From: Pseudomonas sp. EpS/L25
GTDB taxonomy: Bacteria > Pseudomonadota > Gammaproteobacteria > Pseudomonadales > Pseudomonadaceae
Direction of reading: 5' to 3'
DNA length: 64,000 nt
NCBI RefSeq assembly: GCF_001512295.1
Contig: NZ_LNUP01000011.1
Coordinates: 1-64,000 of the forward strand
The notes below the pieces were generated by a model that saw only the letters and a list, made by a program, of their open reading frames with translations, was not told the DNA's origin and searched no databases. This document shows positions 46,899 to 54,970 of this stretch, piece after piece. The position numbers and the translations under genes were made by a program. Each line of letters opens with the position of its first letter. Within the stretch, counting starts at the first letter, position 1.

Positions 46899-48218
46899 AT
46901 GGCACGCCCCATCACGCCTCTGAGCGATTCCAAGTGCGAGGCCGCCAAGGCCAAGGACAAGCCTTACAAGCTGGCCGATGGCCAAGGTCTTTACCTTCTG
47001 GTGCGCCCTTCCGGCAGCAAGGTCTGGCGGATCAAGTACAACCGACCCAACGGCCAGGAGAACACGCTCACCGTGGGCGAGTACGGTCGTAAGGGCATCA
47101 CACTGGCAAAGGCCCGGCAGGCCCGCCAGGACGCTCGTAACCTCATCGCCCAGGGCGTCGACCCTGCTGAGCACGCCAAGCTTGAGGAGGCCAAATCGCA
47201 GAACGCGACCACCTTCGAGGTAATCGCCCGAGAGTGGCACGCCTCTCAGGTGAAACGCGGCAAGTGGTCTGCCGGCCATGCGGAGCGTGTTCTGCGCGAG
47301 ATGCAGGCGGATCTGTTCCCCATGCTGGGCAAACGTCCGATTGAGCAGCTGAAGACCCGCGACCTGCTGGCGCCCCTGCACGCCATCGAGGCCCGCGACG
47401 CCCTGGACATGGCTGCTCGCCTCAAGCAACGGTTGTGCTCTGTGATGCGCCACGCCACCCAAACCGGCAAGCTCGATTACAACCCGGCCCAGGACCTCGG
47501 CGGTGCCATCTCCACGCGCAAGACGAAGCATCGCCCCGCCCTGCCCCTAGATCGCCTTGGCGAGCTGGCGCAGCGTATTGAGCAGTACCCGGGCCGGCCG
47601 CTGACCCGCCTGGCGTTGCTGCTCACCCTGCAGGTGTTCGTCCGGTCGAGTGAGCTGCGCTTTGCCCGCTGGGCGGAGTTCGACCTCAAGCGGGCGCTGT
47701 GGATCATCCCAGGCGAGCGGGAGGCCCTGGAGGGCGTCAAGCACTCCACCCGTGGAAGCAAGATGAGGGATGACCACCTGGTGCCGCTCTCGCCCCAAGC
47801 CATCGCCACGTTGGAGCAGATCCACGCCATGACCGGCCAAGGCGAGCTGGTCTTTCCCAGTGACGCCTACGCCAGTAAGCCGATGAGCGAGAACACGGTT
47901 AACGCCGCCCTCCGCCGCATGGGCTACGACACCCAGAACGACGTGTGCGGGCACGGCTTCCGCACGATGGCCTGCTCTGCCCTGGTTGAGTCTGGCCTAT
48001 GGTCTGAGGACGCCGTAGAGCGCCAGATGAGCCACAAGGAGCGCAATAGCGTGCGAGCGGCCTACATCCACCGGGCCGAGCACCTGGAAGAGCGACGGCT
48101 GATGCTGAACTGGTGGGGCAATTTCATGGACGCCAACCGGGTAGCGCCTGTGACGCCGTTCGAGTACGCCAGGCCGGCCGGGGATAACGTGGTCGGGTTA
48201 CGGAGGGTTGCCCAGTGA
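46899..48218 (+). CDS. int: Tyrosine integrase of the tRNA-Phe element
   Basis: A 439-residue tyrosine recombinase with the N-terminal arm-binding DUF4102 domain (KLADGQGLYLLVRPSGSKVWRIKYNRP). A central SAM-like domain (FEVIAREWHASQVKRGKWS) and a catalytic domain follow. Catalytic residues are visible: first Arg in FVRSSELRFARW, HGFRTMA (His-x-x-Arg), and the Tyr in RAAYIHRAEHLEERR. It is the P4-integrase class that uses tRNA 3' ends. The ATG at 46899 is preferred to the frame from 46845. It ends in a GTGA overlap with the next gene. Confidence 0.93.
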   Translation: MARPITPLSDSKCEAAKAKDKPYKLADGQGLYLLVRPSGSKVWRIKYNRPNGQENTLTVGEYGRKGITLAKARQARQDARNLIAQGVDPAEHAKLEEAKSQNATTFEVIAREWHASQVKRGKWSAGHAERVLREMQADLFPMLGKRPIEQLKTRDLLAPLHAIEARDALDMAARLKQRLCSVMRHATQTGKLDYNPAQDLGGAISTRKTKHRPALPLDRLGELAQRIEQYPGRPLTRLALLLTLQVFVRSSELRFARWAEFDLKRALWIIPGEREALEGVKHSTRGSKMRDDHLVPLSPQAIATLEQIHAMTGQGELVFPSDAYASKPMSENTVNAALRRMGYDTQNDVCGHGFRTMACSALVESGLWSEDAVERQMSHKERNSVRAAYIHRAEHLEERRLMLNWWGNFMDANRVAPVTPFEYARPAGDNVVGLRRVAQ

Positions 48219-49024
48219 GCAAGCTCACCAAATTCAAACCCGGGCTGAAGCTCAAGCAGGCAGCAGAACTCCTATCAAGGCTCATAGGTGAAGACCTGAC
48301 CACTGATGACATATTTACGCTGTACTGCGCGGACTGGCTGCCTGCCGTCCTCCCGGTCCATGCGACGCTCTACAGGCTTCGGCCGCAATTCCAGCCTGAT
48401 ATCCACGAAAACTACGTCGCTGATGGCCGCTATTTCATGGAGCCAGAGGAAACCGCAGGGTTTTGCTCAGGCCTGCAAATGCCTTGCGATATCGTCTTCG
48501 TCAACGGAATGCACGCCTTCTCGATGCGGGATGACGAGGGAAACTTCTACGCCCTCAAGGACAACGCCGACGATGAGTTCATAGGCCCCGCGTATGAGCA
48601 TGTCGACGACCCTGAGCGCCTTGTGGTCGAGCCCTTCGATATCTTCGATATAGCGGCGATGGCCAACGACGAAGGGACGCTTCCCCAACGTCAGTACATA
48701 CCCCGGGCAAGTACCTGGTGCATTAGCGCCGTCCAGCTCTACAACCTCCCGCCATTGGTAGACACGCCGCGGCCAGCCAAAGAGCAGATCGAGCCGCCGG
48801 CGAAAGAACCGCCATCTAAGAACCTTGTGCTGGCGGCACTGGTGGAGATCGTTACCAGCTCGGAGGCCAGACGCTGGAATCAGGACAGCCTGGCGACCGA
48901 GATACAGGAGAGGTTCGGCAGCGTCCGGGGGCTGGGCAAGAAGACGGCAACCAACCTGTTCTCCGAGGTCCGCAAGTCGCTGCAGGCGGCTAGGCACGAT
49001 GCCAATTCAGACCTGCAATCCTAA
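48215..49024 (+). CDS. Hypothetical protein of the tRNA-Phe element
   Basis: A 269-residue acidic protein that starts with GTG within the integrase stop. The middle part is rich in acidic residues and aromatic pairs (EDDIFTLYCADW-like start; FVNGMHAFSMRDDEGNFYALKD). The C-terminal 70 residues (LAALVEIVTSSEARRWNQDSLATEIQERFG) look like a small helical, perhaps DNA-binding, domain of the kind found in phage-island proteins. No family assigned. GC is lower than in the core genes. Confidence 0.7.
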   Translation: MSKLTKFKPGLKLKQAAELLSRLIGEDLTTDDIFTLYCADWLPAVLPVHATLYRLRPQFQPDIHENYVADGRYFMEPEETAGFCSGLQMPCDIVFVNGMHAFSMRDDEGNFYALKDNADDEFIGPAYEHVDDPERLVVEPFDIFDIAAMANDEGTLPQRQYIPRASTWCISAVQLYNLPPLVDTPRPAKEQIEPPAKEPPSKNLVLAALVEIVTSSEARRWNQDSLATEIQERFGSVRGLGKKTATNLFSEVRKSLQAARHDANSDLQS

Positions 49025-49108
49025 TTAGGAAAAACGCTATCCCAATTGGGATGACTGGCTATCCAGCCAGTAGCGAGACTGGCTCCGTACTCACTCGGAG
49101 CCATACAC

Positions 49109-49345
49109 ATGCACCACGAACCCATCATCACCCAAGGCCTTATCCGCAAGGTAAAGCTCTGCCAGCAACTCGGGATCACCTCGGGCGGTCTGGACAAGCT
49201 CAAGAAGCGCGACCCCTCCTTTCCCAAGCCCATCAAAGACAGCGAAAGCCGCCAGGCAGCCGCCTATTACGTCGTGGCCGAGGTTGAGGCCTGGTTGCAG
49301 CGCAAGGTCGCCGAACGCGATGCAGCGCAGGGAGTGGCTGCCTAA
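49109..49345 (+). CDS. AlpA-family transcriptional regulator / excisionase
   Basis: A 78-residue MerR-like winged-helix protein: LIRKVKLCQQLGITSGGLDKLKKRDPSFPKPIKDSES, then a YYVVAEVEAWLQRKVAERDA end. AlpA-like proteins of P4-type elements activate excision and antagonise integrase repression. The stop TAA overlaps the ATG of the next gene (TAATG). Confidence 0.85.
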   Translation: MHHEPIITQGLIRKVKLCQQLGITSGGLDKLKKRDPSFPKPIKDSESRQAAAYYVVAEVEAWLQRKVAERDAAQGVAA

Positions 49346-49644
49346 TGGACGAAAAAAAAGGCCACCCCCAAGAGAGCAGCCCCAACAATTCGCACCTGCA
49401 CGATACCAGCAATGGCGCCCAGCGTCGTCGCTCCCTCAAGCGCTTGCAGCAAGGCCCCGTAGATACCCTGACCCTCCGTCGCGAGCTGTGCGTGCTGATG
49501 CCCGCCGCGCGGATCAAGGAACTGCGCGACCTGGGCTACAACATCTCGACCACCCGCGTCAGCCTGGCCGACGAGCAGGGTGTCTGGCACAAGGGCGTGG
49601 CGCTCTACACCCTGCACGCTAACCCCGTCGAGGTGGCAGCATGA
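49345..49644 (+). CDS. Small winged-helix-like protein
   Basis: A 99-residue protein. The basic, low-complexity N-terminus is followed by LQQGPVDTLTLRRELCVLMPAARIKELRDLGYNI, which reads as a helix-turn-helix of the type found in phage accessory proteins. A beta pair LADEQGVWHKGVALYTL ends it. Probably DNA-binding; no named family. It overlaps both neighbours by a few bases, so the cluster is translationally linked. Confidence 0.7.
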   Translation: MDEKKGHPQESSPNNSHLHDTSNGAQRRRSLKRLQQGPVDTLTLRRELCVLMPAARIKELRDLGYNISTTRVSLADEQGVWHKGVALYTLHANPVEVAA

Positions 49645-49729
49645 TGGCCCTCAAGCTCTCCGCTCGACTGCCGATAAACGGCTCTGCCTGTGTACTGAAA
49701 CCCCTTGTTTCACCGAAGGGGGTCGGCTA

Positions 49730-49825
49730 TCGTTTCCCCGTCGCTGCCAATTCAGCGACCGGGTTTGGCGACCCGAGTAGCAAAAGGCGCACAGGCGCCC
49801 ATACCGATTGCAGGCGCTTTTTTTG
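49730..49825 (+). ncRNA. Possible C4-type antisense RNA of a P4-like element
   Basis: The stretch has GCTGCCAA (49743-49750) and TTGGCGA (49765-49771). They can pair with GGCAGC/TTGGC-containing sequence at 49930-49949 and TCGCCAA at 49898-49904, just before the strong ribosome-binding site of the next gene. A terminator closes the RNA. This layout is that of C4 antisense RNA in phages P1, P7 and P4, which blocks an immunity gene by pairing. Frames across 49641-49976 (170 and 91 codons in two frames, one with GRPKGLPGSF as in Ash peptides) may instead be coding. Confidence 0.4.
49793..49825 (+). terminator. Terminator inside the leader region
   Basis: AGGCGCC and GGCGCTT pair around a 13-base loop and run into a T tract at 49819-49825. 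Confidence 0.55.
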
Positions 49826-49976
49826 TGCCCGTAAGTCCGTGTTATGGCGGTCGTGCGTGGGAGACCGAAAGGTCTGCCGGGTTCCTTTTGCCCCGGTTCG
49901 CCAACCTGCGCACGGCTGCCTCCCTTCGTTTGGCGACGATGGCGGCAGCTCCTACCAGCAAAAGGAGCTTCACCCC

Positions 49977-50153
49977 ATGATCCCTACCCGCAATCCGTCT
50001 GCCATACGCGTCCGTGCCGCCGCGCACCGCCAGATGGCTCTGTCCGCCCTGCACGCTGATTCCTCGCTGGGTACCCGCCTCCGCCGCTACAACGCTCACA
50101 TGGCGATCGCCCGCGACCTGGAAGCCCTGGAGGTGTCCCATGGCGCGCGCTAA
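49977..50153 (+). CDS. Small basic hypothetical protein
   Basis: A 58-residue, Arg/Ala-rich protein (MIPTRNPSAIRVRAAAHRQM…LEALEVSHGAR). AAAAGGAG is well placed before the ATG at 49977, which is why I start here and not at 49641. The 3' end overlaps the next gene by 14 bases. No family seen. Confidence 0.6.
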   Translation: MIPTRNPSAIRVRAAAHRQMALSALHADSSLGTRLRRYNAHMAIARDLEALEVSHGAR

Positions 50154-50448
50154 TGCCATCCCCACCAAGCTGACCACCCGCCAGGGCTCTGCTTTCATGT
50201 CCACCGGGCACGTCGACAAGCACCAGCGCCTACTGAGCGTCAACGGTGACATCGATGCTGTGGACGCCTTGGAGACGGCCTCGGCAATGCTCCAGGCCAC
50301 GTTCGACCTCCTGCATGACGCCGGCATGGCCGGCAACAACGACCAAGGCCTGCAAGGAAACTCCGCCTGTTTGGTGCTGCACACGCTGGAGACTGTCCAC
50401 GCGCTGATTGATTCGGTCGGACAAGGCCTTGAGGAGGCGCAGCAATGA
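50140..50448 (+). CDS. Hypothetical protein (short helical, DUF3077/DUF6124-like)
   Basis: A 102-residue protein: an N-terminal QGSAFMSTGHVDKHQRLLSVNGDIDAVDALETASAMLQAT and a helical end. The layout (short loop, then ‘DALETASxxL’ helix) resembles small DUF3077/DUF6124 proteins of pseudomonads, with low certainty. GGAGGTG precedes the ATG at 50140. Ends in an ATGA overlap with the next gene. Confidence 0.65.
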   Translation: MARANAIPTKLTTRQGSAFMSTGHVDKHQRLLSVNGDIDAVDALETASAMLQATFDLLHDAGMAGNNDQGLQGNSACLVLHTLETVHALIDSVGQGLEEAQQ

Positions 50449-50771
50449 GCAACGCACCCTCCTGGTACGACCTGATGGTCAGCGACGCCTCTATCCAGCA
50501 GCTCGCGTCTGAGCAACTGGAGCGGGCCCACCGGATGGCCGACGGCGAGACTGCCACTCTGGCGCTGGGCATCTCCGGCCTGGGCAACCTCATGGCCTGC
50601 GCCGCCAGCAACAAAGACTCCGGCCTGAGCGAGGAGGCGGTCGAGAGCGTCGGCTGGATGCTGGATAGCCTCGGGCGCCTGCTCGCCACCATGAACGACA
50701 CCCAGGGCCTCATACAGCATCGTCTCGATGCTCTGAGCCAGTCCGCCAAGCCCAAGCCGCCGAGGGCCTAA
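50445..50771 (+). CDS. Hypothetical protein
   Basis: A 108-residue, mostly helical acidic protein (SWYDLMVSDASIQQLASEQLERAHRMADGE…). No motif recognised. Translationally coupled to the preceding gene; same element operon. Confidence 0.65.
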   Translation: MSNAPSWYDLMVSDASIQQLASEQLERAHRMADGETATLALGISGLGNLMACAASNKDSGLSEEAVESVGWMLDSLGRLLATMNDTQGLIQHRLDALSQSAKPKPPRA

Positions 50772-50773
50772 TC

Positions 50774-51052
50774 ATGACGAACTTCAAACAGCGCCCCGTA
50801 GCGCTGACGGGATCGGCTTGCTTGGAAAAAGTGGGCACCCTGTTCTATGTCACCCACCCAAAGGCGTCCCGCCCGCTGCTGGGCCCGTTCCTGAGTGAGG
50901 CTGACGCCCTGCACGGGGTCACGGTCATGCGTAGTGCTGGCGCTCAGGTGGAAGCCCGCACAGCCCCGCTCGACGACGTGGCTCGCTGGCACGCCCAGAA
51001 CAACGGCGCCATCTGCCGGGCCTTCGCCCAGGGGGTGGCTCATGTCCGTTGA
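50774..51052 (+). CDS. Hypothetical protein
   Basis: A 92-residue protein with FKQRPVALTGSACLEKVGTLFYVTHPKASRPLLGPFLSEADAL and DDVARWHAQNNGAICRAF. Unknown family; similar small proteins often precede the primase gene in such elements. It overlaps the primase start by 11 bases. Confidence 0.65.
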   Translation: MTNFKQRPVALTGSACLEKVGTLFYVTHPKASRPLLGPFLSEADALHGVTVMRSAGAQVEARTAPLDDVARWHAQNNGAICRAFAQGVAHVR

Positions 51053-52028
51053 AGCCATCCGCCTAGTCGCAAGTTTCTCCGTGCGCTTCGCCCCGTCCTT
51101 GGTGCCCGAACTGCTCCCAGAGGGACGGCGCCAGGGTGGGGAGTGGTGGAGCCGCAACCCGACCCGGGCTGACCGCAACCTTGGCAGCTTCTCCGTCTCG
51201 CTCAAGGATGGCAGGTGGAACGATTTTTCCAGCGGGGACCGGGGCGGCGATCTGGTCAGCCTCGCGGCCTTCGTGCTGGGCAGCAGCCAGACCGATGCGG
51301 CGATCTGGATCGCCCGTCGCCTGGGTCTGGATCTGCCAGAGCTGGAGGGCCGGCCTGGGGCAACCGACGCTGACTTGCAGCGCCAGCTCCAGAACGCCAC
51401 CCGCGAGAGCGAGGCCCGCACCCTGGAGCACGTCCGCCAGATGCAGGAGCGCCAGCAGGCAGCCGCCGAGAAAGCGCAATGCCTGTGGCGCGATGCCCGG
51501 CGAGCAGATCCAGAGCACGGCTATCTCCGCCTCAAGCGCCTGGCGCCCATGGCACTGCATCAGCGGGGCTCTGAGCTGCTGGTGCCCCTGTTCTTGAATG
51601 GCGCCCTGATCAACCTGCAGATGATCACCCCAGACGGGGGTAAACGCTTCCTGTCCGGTGGGCGGGTGAAAGGCGCCTATGCCGCCATTGGCCGGCGGGA
51701 GAACGCCAGCCAGCTCTACATCTGCGAGGGCTATGCGACCGGCGCCACCCTGCACCAGCACACCGGCCAGCCAGTGGCCTGCGCCATGAACGCCGGCAAC
51801 CTGCTCCCGGTGGCCACCGCCTTGCGCGAGCGTTACGGCCAGACCTTCGAGCTGGTGATCGCCGGCGACGACGACCGCCAAACCGACGGCAACCCAGGCC
51901 GCACAGCAGCAAACGCGGCTGCCCTGGCTAATGGCGCCAAGGTCGTCTTCCCAGACTGGCCCGAGGGCGCACCTGATCACCTTAGCGACTTCAACGACCT
52001 AGCCGTATGGAGCGCCCGCCATGAGTGA
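51042..52028 (+). CDS. Toprim-domain primase-like protein
   Basis: A 328-residue protein. The N-terminal region (WWSRNPTRADRNLGSFSVSLKDGRWNDFSSGDRGGDLVSLAA) resembles the zinc-finger/CHC2 region of phage primases without obvious cysteines. A Toprim domain follows: LYICEGYATGATLHQHTG (acidic Glu) and LVIAGDDDRQTDGNPG (Asp-x-Asp). It probably starts replication of the element together with the next gene. The ATG at 51042 is preferred to 50895. It overlaps DUF3631 by eight bases. Confidence 0.88.
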   Translation: MSVEAIRLVASFSVRFAPSLVPELLPEGRRQGGEWWSRNPTRADRNLGSFSVSLKDGRWNDFSSGDRGGDLVSLAAFVLGSSQTDAAIWIARRLGLDLPELEGRPGATDADLQRQLQNATRESEARTLEHVRQMQERQQAAAEKAQCLWRDARRADPEHGYLRLKRLAPMALHQRGSELLVPLFLNGALINLQMITPDGGKRFLSGGRVKGAYAAIGRRENASQLYICEGYATGATLHQHTGQPVACAMNAGNLLPVATALRERYGQTFELVIAGDDDRQTDGNPGRTAANAAALANGAKVVFPDWPEGAPDHLSDFNDLAVWSARHE

Positions 52029-53745
52029 GAACGTTATCCCCATGAAAGCAAGCGATCCCATCGATACCGCTGTGCAACGCCTCAAGCAGGACGCTGGCGC
52101 CATCTACGAGCCCGCCATCCTCGCCGAGCTGCGCAAGTGGCGGGAAGGTGCGCCAGACCGCTTCGCCAGGATCAGGAAACAGGTCAAGGACTCCGGCGTG
52201 CTGAGCATGACCGAGTTCGACCGCCTGACCGCTCCCGCCATTGACAACCGTGAAGCGGCGAACGCGAGCATCTTCGGAGAGGTGGAGGCCTGGGCCTACC
52301 CGGTCGACGGCTCCGCCCTACTGGATGACATCGTGTCCGCGCTCACCCTGCACGTCATTGCCGACAAAGAGACGATCCGGGCCGCTGCACTCTGGTCGGC
52401 CTTTACCTGGCTGGTCGACGTGGTCCAGGTGGCGCCCATCGCCAACATCACGGCACCGGAGAAGCGATGCGGGAAATCGATCCTGCTCACCGCCCTCGGC
52501 AAGCTAGCCTATCGCCCCCTACAGGTGAGCAACATCGCACCAGCGGCGTTGTTCCGGGCCATAGAGCTGTGGGCGCCTACCCTGCTCATCGATGAGGTGG
52601 ATGCCTTCCTGGCGGCGCACGAAGATACTCGGGGCATTCTCAATTCTGGCTTCACCCGAGACAGCGCGGTCGTTATCCGTTGCGTGGGCGACGACCACAT
52701 GCCGACACCCTTCAACGTCTGGGGCGCCAAGGCCCTATGCGGCATCGGCAAGATCGCGGACACCCTGGCCGACCGGAGCGTGCCGCTACGCCTGCGCCGC
52801 CGGGTAGCAGGTGAGTCCGTGGCGCTGCTCAGGCACTCCGACCCCGCGCTCTGGGAGACTCTGCGTTCCAAACTGGCACGTTTTGCTGCCGACCACGCCG
52901 AGCAGATCGGCCAAGCAAAGCCGGCACCTATCCTAGGCCTTAACGATCGGGCGAATGACTGCTGGGAGCCGCTGCTGGCAATTGCCGAGGCCGCCGGCGG
53001 CGAGTGGCCACGTCAGGCCCGCCAAGCCGCCATTGTGCTGCACGGCCTGGAAGGCGAAGCGCCCAGCGTCGGCGCCGAGCTGCTCGCGGATATCAAGGCG
53101 GTTTTCGACAACAAGCGGGCGACCAAGGTGTTCAGTACCGAACTCCTTGAGGCGCTTCTGCTGGATGACGAGGCACCCTGGGCAACGTGGAATCGTGGCA
53201 AGCCCATGTCGCCTCGGCAGCTCTCCGCAAAGCTCAATGACTTCGGCATCAAGTCCGGCACCGTGCGGATGGGAGCGGTCACCAAGAAGGGCTATTCGCG
53301 GGACCAGTTCAGTGACGCCTTTTCTCGCTACCTGACGGGGGCTGAAAGCGTCACACCGGCACAACCCAGTAACAGCGCGGCTTCCAGCGATTATCAATCC
53401 GTCACATCGACTCATAGTGTGACGGATAAAAAGAGCCTGAAACCCAGTAGTGGCGCGGGTTGTAACGGTGTAACGGATAGAGCCCCCCTACAGCCGAAAG
53501 CGGGCATGAACCAGCGCCAGCACTCCCCAAGGGCGACCACTACATCCGCGACAACGCTACAAACCAGCAATGGCGCGGCTTCCAGCGGGAATCTATCCGC
53601 GACAAAGACTCAGAGTGTAGCGGATAAAAAAGCTCTAGAGCCCAGCAATGGCGCGGGTTGTAGCGTTGTCGCGGATAGAGACCATGGACAGTGGGAAGGC
53701 GGTCCGGGCCAGCGCCCCATCACCGACGATGAGGAGGGGCTGTGA
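52021..53745 (+). CDS. DUF3631 ATPase/helicase-like replication protein with repeat-bearing C-terminus
   Basis: A 574-residue protein. Walker A-like APEKRCGKSILLTALGK and Walker B-like PTLLIDEVDAFLA, then CVGDDHMPTPFNVWGAKAL, characteristic of DUF3631 proteins found beside phage primases. Helix-turn-helix-like residues near 390-440 (MSPRQLSAKLNDFGIKS). Residues from about 440 on are low-complexity and repetitive: two units ending DKKSLKPSSGAGCNGVTDR and DKKALEPSNGAGCSVVADR. Their DNA forms nested dyads. A 114-bp piece of this gene is duplicated at 55885. Confidence 0.85.
   Translation: MSENVIPMKASDPIDTAVQRLKQDAGAIYEPAILAELRKWREGAPDRFARIRKQVKDSGVLSMTEFDRLTAPAIDNREAANASIFGEVEAWAYPVDGSALLDDIVSALTLHVIADKETIRAAALWSAFTWLVDVVQVAPIANITAPEKRCGKSILLTALGKLAYRPLQVSNIAPAALFRAIELWAPTLLIDEVDAFLAAHEDTRGILNSGFTRDSAVVIRCVGDDHMPTPFNVWGAKALCGIGKIADTLADRSVPLRLRRRVAGESVALLRHSDPALWETLRSKLARFAADHAEQIGQAKPAPILGLNDRANDCWEPLLAIAEAAGGEWPRQARQAAIVLHGLEGEAPSVGAELLADIKAVFDNKRATKVFSTELLEALLLDDEAPWATWNRGKPMSPRQLSAKLNDFGIKSGTVRMGAVTKKGYSRDQFSDAFSRYLTGAESVTPAQPSNSAASSDYQSVTSTHSVTDKKSLKPSSGAGCNGVTDRAPLQPKAGMNQRQHSPRATTTSATTLQTSNGAASSGNLSATKTQSVADKKALEPSNGAGCSVVADRDHGQWEGGPGQRPITDDEEGL
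53236..53349 (+). repeat. 114-bp perfect direct repeat, copy 1 (inside DUF3631 gene)
   Basis: Identical base for base to 55885-55998. It codes for DFGIKSGTVRMGAVTKKG… through RYLTGAES of the DUF3631 protein. Confidence 0.95.
53350..53476. repeat. Nested-dyad repeat unit A
   Basis: Outer arms GTCACACCGGCACAACCC (53350-53367) and GGGTTGTAACGGTGTAAC (53457-53474) pair imperfectly. Inside is a perfect 10-bp hairpin ATCCGTCACA / TGTGACGGAT (53397-53427). Short copies of AACCCAGYARYGGCGCGG flank the inner hairpin. It lies in frame within the DUF3631 gene. Confidence 0.75.
53544..53676. repeat. Nested-dyad repeat unit B
   Basis: Outer arms ATCCGCGACAACGCTACA (53544-53561) and TGTAGCGTTGTCGCGGAT (53659-53676) are perfect 18-bp inverted repeats. 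The inner hairpin TATCCGCGACA / TGTAGCGGATA (53594-53626) has one mismatch. It is in the same order and spacing as unit A, with different bases in the arms that keep pairing. Confidence 0.8.
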
Positions 53746-54038
53746 TGGCAGCAGTCGATTACCTCCGCGATCAAGGTCTGAGCGTTCGCCGAGTGGGCAT
53801 GAGGGTCGTCATCGGCCCCAAAGCCATGATCACCGACGACGTTCGCAAGTACGTGAAGACCCATCGCCTGGCGCTGCTGGCCGAGCTGGCGGCGAACGAT
53901 GGGGTGGAGCGCCGCTGCGCCTGGACGGTGCTGGTACCTGGCTACCGACCTTTCACCATGATTGGCGAGCCGATCACCCATGCCGAGGCGCTGGCCGATG
54001 CTGGCGCTCGCTGGCCGGGCGCGGAGGTGCAGCCATGA
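53745..54038 (+). CDS. TubC N-terminal docking domain-like small protein
   Basis: A 97-residue protein starting at ATG 53745 (GTG at 53742 also possible), overlapping the DUF3631 stop by one base. The first half (AVDYLRDQGLSVRRVGMRVVIGPKAMITDDVRKYVKTHRLALLAEL) has the alpha–beta–beta–alpha pattern of TubC_N docking domains, common in phage-island proteins next to primases. The second half (CAWTVLVPGYRPFTMIGEP) is unassigned. Function unknown. Confidence 0.75.
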   Translation: MAAVDYLRDQGLSVRRVGMRVVIGPKAMITDDVRKYVKTHRLALLAELAANDGVERRCAWTVLVPGYRPFTMIGEPITHAEALADAGARWPGAEVQP

Positions 54039-54949
54039 CGAAACAGCGGGTTTCAGATGAACAGCGTGCCCAGGTGCTCGAACTGCGCCGGCGGCACTCG
54101 CTGCGCCAGGTGGCGGAGCTGACCGGCCTGCCCTTGGGCACGGTCAAAACGCTGGTGTCTCGCTCTGGCGCCTTCCGCGACAACGAACGGCACCGGGCGC
54201 TCTTCACCCTGCCGCCCATGCAGGAGAGCCGGGAGACGCTGCCCATGGTGCCGGAGATGCCTAGGCAGCAGCGGGTGACAGGTGACACCGAGGTCGACGC
54301 CCTGCTGTGGCTGCGGGAGGTCATCAACACGGGCGAACCGGCGCTGATTGATCGAGCGCTAGAAGCGGCGACCTGCATCGCTACCTCACTGGCCGAGGTA
54401 GAGCAGCGCTATACCGCCTGGCTGCAACGTACCCACCCCGGCAACCTGTTCGCAGCCTTGTCGTCGTTCAACTTCGCCAATCTGGACGGCCTGGCCCGCA
54501 CCGCCAAGGATCGCCGGGCGAAGCAGCTCGAGGCCCGCGCCAGGTTCGGCGATCAGGTCGAGGCCCTGACCGACGCTGAGCAGTTCTGTGAGGAGGCCCT
54601 GCACGGCATCACCGGCGACCTGGTGAAGTACGACAAGGCCGAGGTGTCCGACCGATTCCGGTCCAGGCCGGAGCTGATGCCCTACACCCTGACCGACTGC
54701 CTGCACGAGCTGAACTTCTGGTCCCGCCTGTACTGGCTGCGACACGCCGTCATCGATTGGGGCGACGGACCGTTCGAGAGCATCGCCAGGGAATGGTTCG
54801 TGCGCGACCTGCTGGGCGAGATCCGGCCACGCAATCGGGACGAGGCCAAGGCCGTGCTGCTCTACCTGGTCCAGCAGCACGGCGACTACCGCTTGCCCGA
54901 CGTAGACGCGGTACTGCTCAACCTGCTGGGCGTGTCTGCTGGCGATTGA
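54035..54949 (+). CDS. Helix-turn-helix phage-island protein
   Basis: A 304-residue protein. An N-terminal HTH resembling resolvase/Hin C-termini (VSDEQRAQVLELRRRHSLRQVAELTGLPLGTVKTLVSRSG) is followed by a helical body with no recognised family. The ATG at 54035 overlaps the preceding gene by four bases (ATGA); the frame open from 53648 is an extension through the repeat units and is not used. It is the last gene of the element's rightward operon. Possibly a regulator or a terminase-small-subunit-like DNA-binding protein. Confidence 0.7.
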   Translation: MTKQRVSDEQRAQVLELRRRHSLRQVAELTGLPLGTVKTLVSRSGAFRDNERHRALFTLPPMQESRETLPMVPEMPRQQRVTGDTEVDALLWLREVINTGEPALIDRALEAATCIATSLAEVEQRYTAWLQRTHPGNLFAALSSFNFANLDGLARTAKDRRAKQLEARARFGDQVEALTDAEQFCEEALHGITGDLVKYDKAEVSDRFRSRPELMPYTLTDCLHELNFWSRLYWLRHAVIDWGDGPFESIAREWFVRDLLGEIRPRNRDEAKAVLLYLVQQHGDYRLPDVDAVLLNLLGVSAGD

Positions 54950-54970
54950 GCTCGCTGCCTAATCCATGCT

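Noticed and set aside
53350-53690. CRISPR or tandem-repeat array
   Set aside because: Only two units, in frame within a gene, with internal symmetry and no unique spacers.
53648-54034. N-terminal extension of the HTH protein (129 codons)
   Set aside because: Runs through the repeat unit and the TubC-like gene in another frame; the ATG at 54035 has the expected ATGA overlap.
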